Assembly (NCBI GenBank): GCA_037974665.1
Contig: CM075768.1
Location: forward strand, 838,501 to 902,500
DNA length: 64,000 bases
Reading direction: 5' to 3'
Source of the DNA: Ehretia macrophylla
Taxonomy: Eukaryota > Streptophyta > Magnoliopsida > Boraginales > Ehretiaceae
This document shows, piece after piece, positions 47,244 to 59,789 of the stretch. The notes under the pieces were generated by a model, which searched no databases, had not been told where the DNA came from, and saw nothing but the letters and a program-made list of their open reading frames with translations. Each line of letters begins with the position of its first letter. The stretch's first letter is position 1. The translations under genes and the position numbers were made by a program.

Positions 47244-48389
47244 GTGTTTATATATGTATATGTGTAATGATGATGTAATTTGAGAAATGCCACGTCATCA
47301 TCTTAGTTGTCAAAAGGTGAATTGCAAATTAATGACTAGATAATTACATGTGGCATGTGCATGTAGAGATTGATGACTAGGATAGTCCATGTCAACAATC
47401 CAAGTCATTTGAATTTGAAATGAATGGATAGGATTCATTTTTGAATGAAGACAAAAGAATCATGACCATTGTTTTTGCTGATAAAGCCTTTTTGACAAGT
47501 ATCAAGAGAGAGAATATAGTTACCTTTGGATTGTAATGATTACAATCATAGGACTTGCATGGGTTTTACTTTAGAATGAAACAATTGTGATTGGCTATCT
47601 TATAAAGTAACATTATATATATAATTATATGAATATGTTTTATATATAAAATAAAAGATGACAATCTTCTCTCACCACCCACTTGCATTTTCTGCCAAGG
47701 GAGAGAGGAGAGAGAAGATGATCATATTTTATCATGTAATGCTAATCATTGAAATCTAAAGGCTTGCATGGCTTGTCATGAAAAAGTGACAATGGTGATT
47801 GGTCACTTAATTTATTATTAGTTTATATTAGATTATAATATACTATCTTTTAAGGTGACAACTTGACATACATACACATACATGTTCGGCCAAGGCATAT
47901 TGAGGAGAGAGAGAACTTCATCTTCTTTATTCTTTAGCTAGAACTTTCGGCCATGGCATGTAGGTCATAAAGCCTTTGCCTTTTGATCCAAAACCACATT
48001 TACGTAGCTTCGTACATTGAAGGTATACTAGTACAATTTATCTTCAAGGTGGGGTAGGACTTTGGATGCTTGGTGGACCAACTAGGGCCTTCAAGTTAAA
48101 AGGATTCAGAAGCTTGTCATTCAACTTCATCATCTCCAAAGTGTTCTACTAGTGAGGTATACCTATGAACCTCCTTTTGTTTATATATATATAGTTGATA
48201 TATATATGTGTTGATAATTAATGGGTATAATAAAATGTTAGCATGTTGATCCTTGTTACGAAACTTGAAAAATTTTTGTAGATAGCCTATGTAGATTTCA
48301 GCTATGTCAAGGTGTCCATGCATGACATTCTTGATCTTGAATCCAACTTTTGAATATGTTATGACATGATATCTTATGTTGGCCTAGCA
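45933..48389 (+). mobile_element. 5' LTR of element E
   Basis: From TGTTGGGGATATG to about CCTAGCA (48389). The 3' border is uncertain because eight bases separate it from the primer site. It matches 56297-58472 closely up to about 48135. It includes a long TA microsatellite (47194-47241) that is far shorter in the other LTR (57561-57569). Confidence 0.8.
47194..47241. repeat. TA dinucleotide microsatellite
   Basis: About 24 AT units within LTR E. The matching place in the 3' LTR has about five, and in the related LTR F it lies beside the viral breakpoint. Confidence 0.95.
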
Positions 48390-48397
48390 CCTTCAAG

Positions 48398-48412
48398 TGG
48401 TATCAGAGCCAT
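48398..48412 (+). other. Primer binding site of element E (tRNA-Met)
   Basis: TGGTATCAGAGCCAT matches the usual initiator tRNA-Met primer site of plant Copia elements and confirms 45933-48389 as a 5' LTR. Confidence 0.88.
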
Positions 48413-50549
48413 GTTTTTATGTCCATTGATTATCAAATGTTGGCCATGTGTTGTTGAACCCTTTGGCCGAAAATTTGAAAGTAGTTTTGCAAGTTTTTGA
48501 TGTTAAGATTTTAGTCTACACACATGCATGTTCAAATCTAGTTTGGATCTTTGATTGATAATGTAGATCTTGAATATATTTATGTATGTATATGTCTTAG
48601 CTTGAACTTGCATGCTACATCTATATGTTGATATGGCCGAGAATCACATCTATCTTTGGATGATTTGTCTTTTTATTTAAAATGCTAAACTTGTGAAGAT
48701 AAATGGAGATTTGGTCTTTGCATGTTGACTCTAGACTTGGAATAAGTAGATTATCTTAAAAAGTTTCGAAAGGGAAAGTCAAAAGTTGAAAAGATCAAGC
48801 CTTGCATTTTTTTTATTGCCTTGGCCGAATCCACATTGTGTGTTGATGAGGACTTTTTGCTTTTTGTTGGACATATAAAGTTGTTGTAATTGCCTTGAGA
48901 CACTCAAAAGAGTTGGTGTCTTTTACATGCATGTGTTAGATTGAAAGTTTAAAAGTAGTTTTAAGCTTATCTTAATATAATCATGCATATGGTTCAAGTT
49001 GATGACTATTTGATGATTAAAGATGTTTAATGTTCAAAGGGTGCAACTTTTCTTTATGTCTTGAAAAATTGGCAAAATAGATTTCACATAGTTGGCCTTT
49101 ATGTTTTAATATTGAAATTAGAAATTATCTAATAAGTAGTATTGAGATGTTTCTAAATTTGAGAAAATTGAAAGTTGGTCATTTAATGATATAATACTTT
49201 CAAAGGACTATTGGGCTATAGTTAATATATGTGGGCCTTAAGAGACACGTTGATTTGGGCTTGGGCCTTGTGCGCTTCTACTTATGCTTGATTTTAACCT
49301 ATTGGGCCACTTTGTGTTAATGGGCCATGAACTTGTGTTTTTCCTTTAAGTTTTGGACTTAGATGTGAATATAATTAATTATAAGAAGTTGTGAATTAAT
49401 GGGCCATTATGACTTGCATGTATAAAAGGGGTTTTATATTTATGCAAAAGGGGCATTGGATTAGTTTATTCTTTCATACTTGATGAGTATATTAAACTTG
49501 AATGCTCGAAATTAATATGTTGGTTATTATATTTTGATATGAATAATCATGCATATTTATTATTTTGAGAATGGTGAATTTGATCATGGACTTGGGTTTT
49601 AGGGTTAAAAGTTATTGGGTTGTAATTTGAGACTTAAGTCTCAATTTAGCTCTTGTCATTTGAGAGAATTATGTAGTGAGGACTTTAATGTAATTCTTCA
49701 AGAGAAAGCTTGATTAAGGCCCAATGGACTTGTCCAAGGAGTGGTGGGCCCAATGAAGATTTCAAAGTATTGAAAGATCTTTTAAATAGAATAGTTTTAT
49801 TTCTTTTAGCCCAAAAGTCAAGCCTAGGATCCACCATTCACATATCTTTGCATTCATACTATTTAATTGATATAATTGTGATTATTAGCTTAATAGTATG
49901 TTGAATGCTTATTTATTTGATGAGATTGTATCAACTCCCTTCGTGCAAACAAATATTAGATTATCAAACGGTAAAAGGGGTTTTATCGTAGTCCTCTACC
50001 ATCCTAAGATATTTAATAAGACCCAAATGAATACGATCCTTTTTACCCAAAGGTAGAGGATATATTTCAAAGTAAGTTTATTAAAATTGCTACAATGAAA
50101 CATAGTGATGCGGTTGTCTGTCAAAATCTAACGGTCAATTATAGTCACAAAGGCTTGAGGCTATTGATTCAATTTGTGGGATAACTAAGTGATGGCGGGT
50201 CCAATCTAACTAAATCACCTAATCAATTATAACCACAAAGGTTTGAGATCAAGTGATTTAGGGACTAAAGTAGACCATATCTTATTTAGAGAAATAGACA
50301 ACAAGGAGTTGTTGACCTTTCATATTCATGTTCCAATTATAGCCACAAAGGTTTGAGGAATGTGTCTGATCATATGAACTTGGTCATCCCACTTAGAGTC
50401 TTTTCATAGATTCATGTTTTCTCATTAAGGAGTATGAGATTTAAAACAAATAGTGGGAGTAGCTATTTTATTTTGTAATTTAATAGCTTTACATATATTC
50501 TTGTTAGCCTGCAACCTTACTTTCTGTTATATTTACTTTTTCTAGTTTT
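48413..50549 (+). other. Long 5' untranslated region of element E
   Basis: About 2.1 kb of AT-rich sequence without a credible frame. It contains three spaced copies of a roughly 25-base motif at 50135-50160, 50223-50247 and 50333-50358. The short open frame at 49710-49904 is unsupported. Confidence 0.6.
50135..50358 (+). repeat. Three spaced copies of CAATTATAGYCACAAAGG-type motif
   Basis: The motif CAATTATAGYCACAAAGG followed by YTTGAG occurs at 50135-50160, 50223-50247 and 50333-50358, at offsets of 88 and 110 bases, while the sequence between copies is not obviously repeated. It lies shortly before gag. Possible role in RNA packaging or translation; unknown. Confidence 0.75.
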
Positions 50550-51296
50550 ATGGCTTCATTCATAAATCCTATTTGATCCATCCTTAATCATGATTATTTA
50601 GTTGGACCAAACTTTAAAAAATGGTACAAAAGTTTGAAGGTGGTCCTCCGACTTGAGAGAATTGAGTATATTCTGGATGTCCCGACATTTGCTCTTGTAG
50701 ATAAGACTTCTTCTGAGACCGACAAGATCACTTACTATAAATGGGTCCAGGATGACATGCGTGCCAGGGGATACATTCTTTCATCAATGAGCGATGATCT
50801 GCATCGATTTTATGAGGGGTTTTCTCATTCCGTAGATATCATTCGTTGTTTGGAGGAATCCTTTGGCGAGCGTAGTCAGTCTATGAGATTCCAATTAACT
50901 TGTGAGCTTTTTAGTATGAGACTTGAGGAAGGGGGTGAAGTGAGCCAGCACTGCCTCAGAATGATTTACTTGGTAACTCAATTGGAGGAATTTGGTTTCG
51001 TTATGGATCCCCTACTTCAGGTGGACTTGATCTTGCAGTCTCTTCCACCATCCTACTCTCCTTTGATCTTGGACTTTTATGTGCATAGAATTGAGATCAC
51101 ACTGAATGAGTTGCCAGACATTCTGACTAGCTGGCAAAACCTTGGTTTGGGTGCAGCACCTGATCCCCATGTTGAGTCCTCTCCTTCTGTGGCTGAGCCC
51201 AGCCGAAACGAAAACAAAAGAAGGAGGAGGAGGAGACATAGGAGAAGCCGAGTTGTGGCATTCTTACCAGGAGATATCTCATCAGGAGAGGATTGA
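50550..51296 (+). pseudogene. gag: Copia-type gag of element E
   Basis: ATG at 50550 opens MASFINPI, then TGA at 50574-50576 interrupts; the same frame continues GPNFKKWYKSLKVVLRLERI and stays open to TGA 51294-51296. The body has the Retrotran_gag_2/UBN2-type pattern (YILDVP, RFQLTCELFSMR, LILQSLPPSYSPLI) and an Arg-rich tail (about residues 195-208 counted from 50634). There is no zinc knuckle before the stop. Gag forms the particle that packages element RNA. The early TGA makes this copy defective unless translation starts at the ATG at 50634. Confidence 0.85.
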
Positions 51297-51486
51297 GTAG
51301 TTGACACTATTTGTGCATGATTTGGTTGTTTTGGATCGGCTTGGTATGCGATCCTATTTTTGAAAAATGTTTATAAATGTTCGGATTAGTTTGATTATTT
51401 CTTTAAATAGTAGTGACTATTTTCAATCGTTTCCAGAGGATATTTTAGAAATGATTCTTTGTAAGAAATGATTGGCATTTTGTATA
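51297..51486 (+). other. Non-coding remainder of element E after gag, left of J
   Basis: Short AT-rich stretch ending in GTATA (51482-51486), the TSD of element J. No protease or integrase motif follows gag here. Confidence 0.7.
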
Positions 51487-53314
51487 TGTAACGCCCCGAT
51501 CCCTCACGAGACCAGAGGCTCTAATAGCCATGCTAATCACAACCCAATTCCAAACCCAAGGCACGAAGTTTAGGAGAAAACGGACGGAGTTTCCCCTATA
51601 TGTAGGTCTATCTAGAAACCTACCAACAGTCACATACAAGACCTAAATCACAATCAACCATTCATAACCTAGCTTTCAAGATTCATAAAGCCAACCAGCT
51701 CCTCAATGCCATCCGAGCCTTGGAACCCAACATCATATCACACAAGCTTGCAAAATCAAATCCATTGAAGTTCTATCTTTTTAATCCACTTATCATACCA
51801 CTCTATATTATCAATCAAGCTTTCTTATAATTTTTGTCCAACCCACTAACTAGTTTTCATCGTCCACACAAGCATGCACTACTAAGTAATAAAGTAAAGC
51901 AAATAGAAGATATTACAAGCCCACTAGTACCTAATCATCAAACAAACTAAAACTTTAATATTACATTCCTTGATATAACATAAATACATACATGGGCACA
52001 AAGTCTCAAATACAATACAAGCATATCATGATCACATTCTTCCATGTTTTACACACCGATAGAGCAAGTAGGTTACACAAAAGGCAATCCAGTCTTCAGC
52101 TTTTCCTGAAATATGTTGAAAAGAGGAATAAGTAACCAGGTTACTCAGTGAGGGAGGTGATGCAACATACCAGGCGTGCATTATGATATGCAGATACAAG
52201 AAATCATATATATAACATAACAACAAGATTAAATAGCAAGTAGATAACCACATTAAAAGGATACGGTTCCACTTCAAGTCTTCAATCACGAGCCATGAGC
52301 CACGAACTTCACGCAAGTGCCGGCAAACCCCAAACACCAATAAGTTGGGATACTCCGGATGTATCCCGATCCTACGACCCTTTCTCCTGAGGTAGGTCCA
52401 TGCCCAGCAGGTGAACCACGCCTCTGGGGTAGTGGAGTATGCCTTAGTGAGAAGGGAATAGGCACCACGGTAGTCGAGGGAGCACGGCAAGCCCGACGCC
52501 GCCCGTGTTTCTCGACGCTACCATGTCCGAAAAGGTTGCGCAACCCTGAGACAAGTCCACAAGCATTCAAGATATCAAATAACACATAAGAAAGTTGACA
52601 AAGTAGGCCACCCTCGCAATTAAACACAAATAACACGAGAAAACACATGGTAGCGAGTAAATAGTACATATAAACTATTTAATTACTAATTATACAATCT
52701 ATAACCAATAAAATAAGTTAAGATGTACTAAAAAGGATGAAGACTCCCTCACCAAATTAGAGATGTAGGAGCAAAGGAGAAGCTTTTTGATGGTTTGAAA
52801 TCCTTTAGAAGAGCTTGGAAGATCAAATTGAGCTAAATTTGCATGAAAAATTACTATTCCCGTATAGGGTTTTTTTGGCTATTTTTAGGCATTTTTGGCT
52901 TATTTTTTTTATATTTGTATGCATATATGGTATATGATGTATATATGTATGTGTTGTATATTTAGCTTAAGTCAATTACCACAAAATCTTGGTCAAACTA
53001 TGCTAAATCTCAATTTAAATACTAATTAGTTTAAAAACAATGTTTACATTATGTAACACTATTCAACGAAACACTAATCATTTTTCAAACGCAAGTTCCC
53101 GACCTTCAAAATCCAAAACTACAAGTTCCCGATTCCTTTTATAAGTTATACTATCTAGGAAAAATATTAATTCGAGCAAATTAGACAGTTGATTTTCTTA
53201 TGAATAGTAGCCACTAATAAAACATATAATCAAGAATAAGAAATGCACATTGAAATGCTCAAAGAGACATGCAACAGTTACGAATGAACGTGATGAGAAA
53301 TCTCGGGTGTCACA
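51487..53314 (-). mobile_element. LTR J (3' LTR in element orientation, complete)
   Basis: Bounded by TGTAACGCCCC and GGGTGTCACA. The left end is the reverse complement of the last bases of LTR A, with TCTAATAGCCATGCTAATCA shared in slightly changed form. It holds the GC-rich module at about 52345-52560. The overlapping open frames there on both strands are by-products of GC-rich sequence. Confidence 0.88.
52467..52545 (-). other. Extended stem-loop and palindrome in LTR J
   Basis: Paired arms: GGTAG (52469-52473) with CTACC (52518-52522), TCGAG (52474-52478) with CTCGA (52511-52515), CACGG (52483-52487) with CCGTG (52503-52507). The palindrome GGTTGCGCAACC follows at 52534-52545. This is the same architecture as in A with different stem bases. 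A second copy lies at 53998-54071. Confidence 0.65.
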
Positions 53315-53870
53315 TTCACTCCCCCTTAAACAAATTGCGTCCTCGTAATTTCTTCTTTTCAAGAGAAATCCACATATGCATCTTGAATACCCTGAACAAG
53401 TAGTTCGAATGCGAGATCACAAAGAATTCCAAATAGAAAGACCAAGAGAACACACCAATAAGAGCCTTCTTATGGAACTCCCTAGAACCCCATCGCTCTG
53501 GAATGCCAATAAGAATTCCAACAAAATCTTTGTATGAGAACTGGAAAAATACCCGATAAGAAATCTAGAATGATAAGTCAAAAAAAATCCCAACTATGAA
53601 TGCCAAATAAAGGCTTTAATTAAGAAATTCAATTTAGAATTCCGAATAAGATTACCGAGGAAGAAATCCAAGGAAAATGCCAACAAGAGCTCCAACAAGA
53701 ATTCCAGAGGAAAATACCGAGAAAGATACCAGTGGTCGATTATTAAATATCAAGCTCCGAGTAATGAATATTATCCACTGATCATCATAAACTACTGATC
53801 AACTATTCTTCATCTATTGGTCCACCTCTTAGAAGGTCTGCTACTAGTCGACTCTTTTAGGGGGAGGAAA
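53315..53870 (-). mobile_element. Internal fragment of element J (microrepeats)
   Basis: Starts with a reversed polypurine tract (ACTCCCCCTTAAA, 53318-53330), then GAATACC, GAATTCC and GGAATGCC units to about 53730. Near 53850 the text TTAGGGGGAGGAAA matches the A internal region, then breaks straight into LTR sequence. Confidence 0.82.
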
Positions 53871-54840
53871 TTATGATACTCCGGATGTATCCTGATCCTA
53901 CGACCCTTTCTCCTGAGGTAGGTCCATGCCCAGCAGGTGAACCACGCCTCTGGGGTAGTGGAGTATGCCTCAGCGAGAAGGGAATAGGCACTATAGTAGT
54001 CGAGGGAGCACGGCAAGCCCGACGCCGCCCGTATTTCTCGATGCTACCATGTCCGAAAAGGTTGCGCAACCCCGAGACAAGTCCACAAGCATTCAAGATA
54101 TCAAATAACACATAAGATGGTCGACAAAGTAGGCCGCCCTTGCAATTAAACACAAATAACACGAGAAAACACATGATAGCGAGTAAATAGTACATATAAA
54201 CTATTTAATTACTAATTATACAATCTATAACCAATAAAATAAGTTAAGATGTACAAAAAAGGATGAAGACTCCCTCACCAAATTAGAGATGTAGGAGCAA
54301 AGGAGAAGCTTTTTGATGGTTTGAAATCCTTTGGAAGAGCTTGGAAGATCAAATTGAGTAAAATTTGCATGAAAAATTACTATTCCTGTATAGGGTTTTT
54401 TTGGCTATTTTTGGGCATTTTTGGCTTATTTTTTTGATATTTGTATGCATATATGGTATATGATGTATATATGTATGTGTTGTATATTTAGCTTAAGTCA
54501 ATTACCACAAAATCTTGGTCAAACTATGCTAAATCTCAATTTAAATACTAATTGGTATAAAAACAATGTTTACATTACGTAACACTATTCAACGAAACAC
54601 TAATCATTTTTCAAACGCAAGTTCCCAACCTTCAAAATTCAAAACTACAAGTTTCTGATTCCTTTTATAAGTTATACTATCTAGAAAAAATATTAATTCG
54701 AGCAAATTAGATAGTTGATTTTCTTATGAATAGTAGCCACTAATAAAACATATAATCAAGAATAAGAAATGCACATTGAAATGCTCAAAGAGACATGCAA
54801 CAGTTACGGATGAACGTGATGAGAAATCTCGGGCGTCATA
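53871..54840 (-). mobile_element. Truncated second LTR of element J
   Basis: Repeats 52345-53314 with scattered changes (a few percent by eye) and ends CGTCATA, one base off the TCACA end of the first LTR, directly before the TSD GTATA. Confidence 0.9.
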
Positions 54841-54845
54841 GTATA

Positions 54846-56296
54846 TCTTTCATTAATGGTAATAAAATGGTCGGAATGCGTATCGAAAGAAAGAATGTCT
54901 TCAAACTCAAACATTTATATTTCATTGCTTTGCATTTATAGACATGGCTAAATACCAAATCATACATATATTGTCTTGAACTTTGAAATGGTCAAGAGTT
55001 AAAGACTAGAATTGTTTTGTATCTATTCAAATGAGTTTGATAGATTAATTATTCTTTTTGACAAAAGAGTTTGTTCAAAATAAATAATTGAATGAAATGG
55101 AGCTTATGAAACTTGTCCAGAATATGTTGGGTTATAAAAGAAGATTAGAGAATGTATTTTTTATCACCATAATCTTTCAAATTGATTTTAAACTTATACC
55201 ATGTTTTAATTCTATGGCTATATAGAATTTAAACTCCTTCATGCATAGTTTCTTTAAAGAAATGTAACTATGATGAAATGGTTAAAATGAAAAGATAGAG
55301 ATTGTTTTCATCAATAAGTAAAAGTGATATCTAAATTTATAAGAAAAGTTAGTGGGAGTTGATGCCCTTAACAAGTCTTGTAAATTTGTGATACCTTCGT
55401 TTGCTAAGGTCCCACGAATTTTATACCATATTGTATTTCTTGGGTAAATCAATCATGTCTTGTAATTATCATGTCTATGAAGTACAGTGATATGATTGTT
55501 TGTTTTCTCATGACCTGTACACCCAGTCACGATCTTAAAGTTCTTTTTAAGATGAAGGAATCTAAGAAATTTTGGTCTCTAGTCTTAATGACAGGGTATC
55601 CGTCTTTTCTTGTAGATTTTCTTCTAACTATTAAGAAAAGGTTGCAAATGATTTTTGCACCTAATCCTTTCGTTGTTTGCATTCTCCTTTAAATGCGATG
55701 GAAAGTACTTGGCACAATATGATGTAATGAGTTACATGATAGATATCGGAGAGAATACATATAAGTTCTAATGATCTTATTGTTATAATGATCTCTATAT
55801 GAACTTTAACCCAGAATTTGAAGGTTTATGGTTGTAGTGAAGTTCTTAGAGAAGAATTCACTTAAAAGGATAAAAGTGTATTTAATGGATTTGTGAATTA
55901 TTGGAAAGAGTTCCGAATAATGATAAATAATAGTTATGTTATTATTTGAGTCAAGATGCTACTTGACTTTTATGATGTTTGGAAATTATGAGGTTTCATC
56001 TATTGATGGTAGCCGATATCATGTGATATGGTAACTATTATAGAGGATTTTTGCACAAGTTTAAAAGAACCCGATCTCATCAAGACTCCGAACTTGTGAA
56101 GAGTCAATTCAAGAATTTCTTTCTTGATAAGAAAATGAATTAACATATAAAGATCCTATAGTTGTTTCTATAGTTGACCCATTGATCCTGTAAAATTAGT
56201 TATATCTGATCACCATTTTGGAGAAGATGAATATACATATACGAATGTAAAATGCACTAGATCATATGGTTGATAGCATTAGTGTAAGTGGAAAAT
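54846..56296 (+). other. Remaining internal region of element E, no pol recognised
   Basis: About 1.45 kb of AT-rich sequence. The longest frame (55471-55692) shows no RT, RNase H or integrase motif. It ends with the Copia-type polypurine tract AAGTGGAAAAT (56286-56296). The stretch is too short to have held a full pol. Confidence 0.6.
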
Positions 56297-58472
56297 TGTT
56301 GGGGATATGCCCTAATGCTAAAGTTTGAGATGACATTATTAGGGTTTAATAAGAATATGCTTATGTGTTTTATACACTATATGATTTGTAGGATATTCGT
56401 ATTCTCCGTTTCGATATGAATATGTCCATAATGTTTATCCGAGAAGAGAAATGTTCTAAAAGGGTTTAGGATATTTCGTACAATCACTTCGATATGATAA
56501 GCATTGAGAATCGATTCATAGCCCTTCAAATTATTCAATCGGGACTAGAATAATCGAGTACGGGTTATCATATGTCAATACCTTTGATTAACATAGTGAT
56601 GTTAATGATAAAGGATAACGTATGAAATACCAGAACAGTATGGTGATGTGGACTAATAAACATATGAGTGATCGTCTGTGTACGGATCATTGAATGTGAC
56701 AATAAATAGTGAACTACATGATTTCAGGTTAATAGTTTACTATTTAGTTAAGAATTGTGCAAATTAATCCTCAGACTTGAGAAATTACGGCTGCCAATTA
56801 GATCATGGGCTAAATACTGCGTCTAGACAATACCCGTCTTCCATAAGGTGGGTTACGGCCTTTTGCGCTTTAATCTTGTGGTATGAATCGACATGTTATT
56901 GTCAAGATAGGATCTATTAACCTCCGGTGTGAGGCGATGTCCTGTGATGTCTGAGATTGTTTGGTAAATGAACAAGTCCTTGGCCAAGGCGAGTATGAAG
57001 TGATGGAAAAGGGGTTTTTCCATGGTAGTCATCTCTCGTTTCACCGATTCAAATTTATACATAGCATCGGATGTGGGCTTAACCATTTCATGGTCCTTTC
57101 CCGATCGGAGCACTTGTAACAAAATGATCGGACTGCACGCTAATTCTCGATGGTTAAATGGATTCATATAAGACGTCGTCTTCATTATCATTTACATTCT
57201 TATGATACGTTCATTGCTAGTACGTCACTCAAGAGCATGAGGGTATTTCGGTAAATGACGGAGACATTCCTGAAATAAATGAAAGAGGTTTATCGATCCC
57301 TCATCGGTACGCGATTATGAATCTAGAAGGTCACACACTAATAAGTATCATGAATAAGTTCACTGGGAGCTTGTATAATGTGGTTGGTGGCTTTAAAGTG
57401 TTAAGAGTCATCAATGTTGGTATTTGGGTCAAAAGTATAAATTTGGAAAGTTTTGGGGTCAAATTATAATTACCAAAACTTTTGGGGCCAAACTATAATT
57501 CTTGAAAATTTGTTTCAATATATTTATTCTAATAGAGATTAGAATGGGCAAGAAAATAATATATATATAAAGGTGTTTATATATGTATAGGTGTAATGAT
57601 GATGTAATTTGAGAAATACCACGCCATCATCTTAGTTGTCAAAATGTGAATTGCAAATTAATGACTAGATAATTACATATGGCATGTGCATGTAGAGATT
57701 GATGACTAGGATAGTCCATGTCATCAATCCAAGTCATTTGAATTTGAAATGAATGGATAAGATTCATTTTTGAATAAAGACAAAAGAATCTTGACCATTG
57801 CTTTTGTTGATAAAGCCTTTTTGACAAGTGTCAAGAGAGTGAATATAGTTAGCTTTGGATTGTAATAATTACAATCCTTGGACTTGCATGGGTTTTACTT
57901 TAGAATGAAACAATTGTGATTGGCTATCTTATAAAGTAACATTATATATATAATTATATGAGTATGTTTTATATATAAAATAAAAGATGACAATCTTCTC
58001 TTACCACCCACTTGCATTTTCAGCCAAGGGAGAGAGGAGAGAGAAGATGATCATATTTTATCATCTAATGCTAATGATTGAAATCTAAAGGTTTGCATGG
58101 CTTGTCATGAAAAAGTGACAATGGTGATTGGTCACTTAATTTATTATTAGCTTATATTAGATGATAATATATCTCTTAAGGTGACAACTTGACATACATA
58201 CACATACATGTTCGGCCAAGGCATATTGAGGAGAGAGAGAACTTCATCTTCTTCATTCTTGAGCTAGAACTTTCGGCAATGGCATATAGGTCATAAAGCC
58301 TTTGCCTTTTGATCCAAAACCACATTTACGTAGCTTCATACATTGAAGGTATACTAGCACAATCTATCTTCAAGGTGGGGTAGGACTTTGGATGCTTGGT
58401 GGACCAACTAGGGCCTTCAAGTTAGAAGGATTCAAAAGCTTGTCATTCAACTTCATCATCTCCAAAGCGTTC
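56297..58472 (+). mobile_element. 3' LTR of element E, broken by element D
   Basis: Starts TGTTGGGGATATGCCC after the polypurine tract and follows 45933-48135 closely. It breaks at 58472 after CCAAAGCGTTC, where the other LTR continues with CCAAAGTGTTC then TACTAG. CGTTC (58468-58472) is therefore the expected left TSD of element D. Confidence 0.85.
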
Positions 58473-59726
58473 TGTCACGACCCCAATTTATTCAATTTCT
58501 AATATAATCTCTGATACCATAAATAAACCACAAACATTCCTCGGATCGTGATGCCATGGGCTTAAGAAGATCGCTCCGCCTAAGTCCGCTAAGGCACAAT
58601 TACAATAGCCCAAGCACTATTATCATAATTCATTATTTCAAGACTTTTAAAAATAATTATTTTCCAATTGCTAAATTCCAAATTTCAAATTTTCATTTAC
58701 CTTAGTCGAGGGACTAAATCTGGTTGTAACTTAGTTGATTTAATTACCAATCCAAACTTACTCAAAATTTTCAGCCTATTATTATTAATTTCCTCAAAAA
58801 TTGGGCAGCACAACGGATGTATTTTGGATTTTCCAGTTTTAACCTGCAAACAGAAAAGTCATAAGCCACAACTCCAAATCCTTCACTACTGTTCCTCAAC
58901 TCCAACTTCCAACAACATTTTATAATTCGCCCAACATATTTTAAAACGACAATCTAATTCCAAAGTATAACATATATCAATTGTATAACCAAAACTTATA
59001 TATGTATAAGTACGACATCTAACTATTACATTAATTCAAACACCACGTATTATACAAACTTCATCACTAGAGTTTAAAGTCACGAACATATATTCCCTAG
59101 CACACAATCACCAAATATCGTACTCTGGCTCACTTATACCTGAAAGGGGAAAAAAATGAGGGTGAGCGTATCCGGTACCAAAGCTCGGTGAGGGGGGAAT
59201 CTGGGATAGGTTTTCGCAATCATTTTATTTTTTTTCAAAGTCATTTTTCAAATCCATGCTCGTGCAATGCACTTAACAAGTAAATTCAACTCGATAACAA
59301 TAAACTAGATATCCGTAATCAATTGATGATTAATGGAATAGATAAACTAGTTCACCATAATCAATGTTTTATTGATGAAACATTCATGTACCAATCTCAA
59401 TTAATAATTATCAATTAAACATGAAATTTTGAGCACGCAATATTTGTATTCTACAATGAATTCAAGTATACATATACAAATCATATGTCACACACTAAGT
59501 AAGAAATAACTTACTCTTTCCAACATCTCCGAGGAAGTCAATGCTCCCAAGCGAGAAAAGGATTATAAATGATATAACAAGCAGTGAAAGTGGCCTGCCT
59601 CGCTAATAATTGAGATGTTCAACATCTCCTTCCTTATCTCCCCAATAGAGTATTCCAGACAATGCTCAAACCTACGACCCGATTCTCCAAGGAAATCAAA
59701 GTTCCCGAGCGAGAAGGGAATAGGAC

Positions 59727-59789
59727 CATGGTAGACATAAGATCACCGACACCCCGAGGATGTTTCAGCGTAGTATGCACACTACCATG
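59727..59789 (-). other. Conserved stem arms in LTR D
   Basis: CATGGTAG (59727-59734) and CTACCATG (59782-59789) are identical to the arms in A and H, although the bases between them are mostly different. A decayed form of the palindrome (GGTTACAACC, 59812-59821) follows. Confidence 0.6.

Larger units (their letters stand above)
51487..54840 (-). mobile_element. Non-coding LTR element J, reverse, nested in element E
   Basis: A complete LTR (51487-53314, 1828 bp), an internal fragment (53315-53870) and a truncated second LTR (53871-54840) that repeats 52345-53314. Perfect TSD GTATA at 51482-51486 and 54841-54845. LTR ends (TGTAACGCCCC, reverse of CCCGAGATTTCTC...) match family A style. The primer site and outer half of the second LTR are missing, which needs one internal deletion after insertion. 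No gag or pol. Confidence 0.92.
45933..58472 (+). mobile_element. Copia-type element E with gag but no recognisable pol
   Basis: Two LTRs starting TGTTGGGGATATGCCC (45933 and 56297), a tRNA-Met primer site (48398) and a polypurine tract (56286-56296) define one element. After removal of the nested element J its internal region is about 4.5 kb. That region holds a gag and long non-coding stretches. I find no RT, RNase H or integrase motif in either strand. The 3' LTR is itself broken at 58472 by element D and should resume beyond the window. Confidence 0.8.

Noticed and set aside
50135-50358. CRISPR-like spaced repeats
   Set aside because: Only three imperfect copies with unequal spacers of 60-85 bases, in a plant retroelement leader.
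55471-55692. 73-codon frame considered as a pol remnant of element E
   Set aside because: No RT, RNase H or integrase motif could be recognised.
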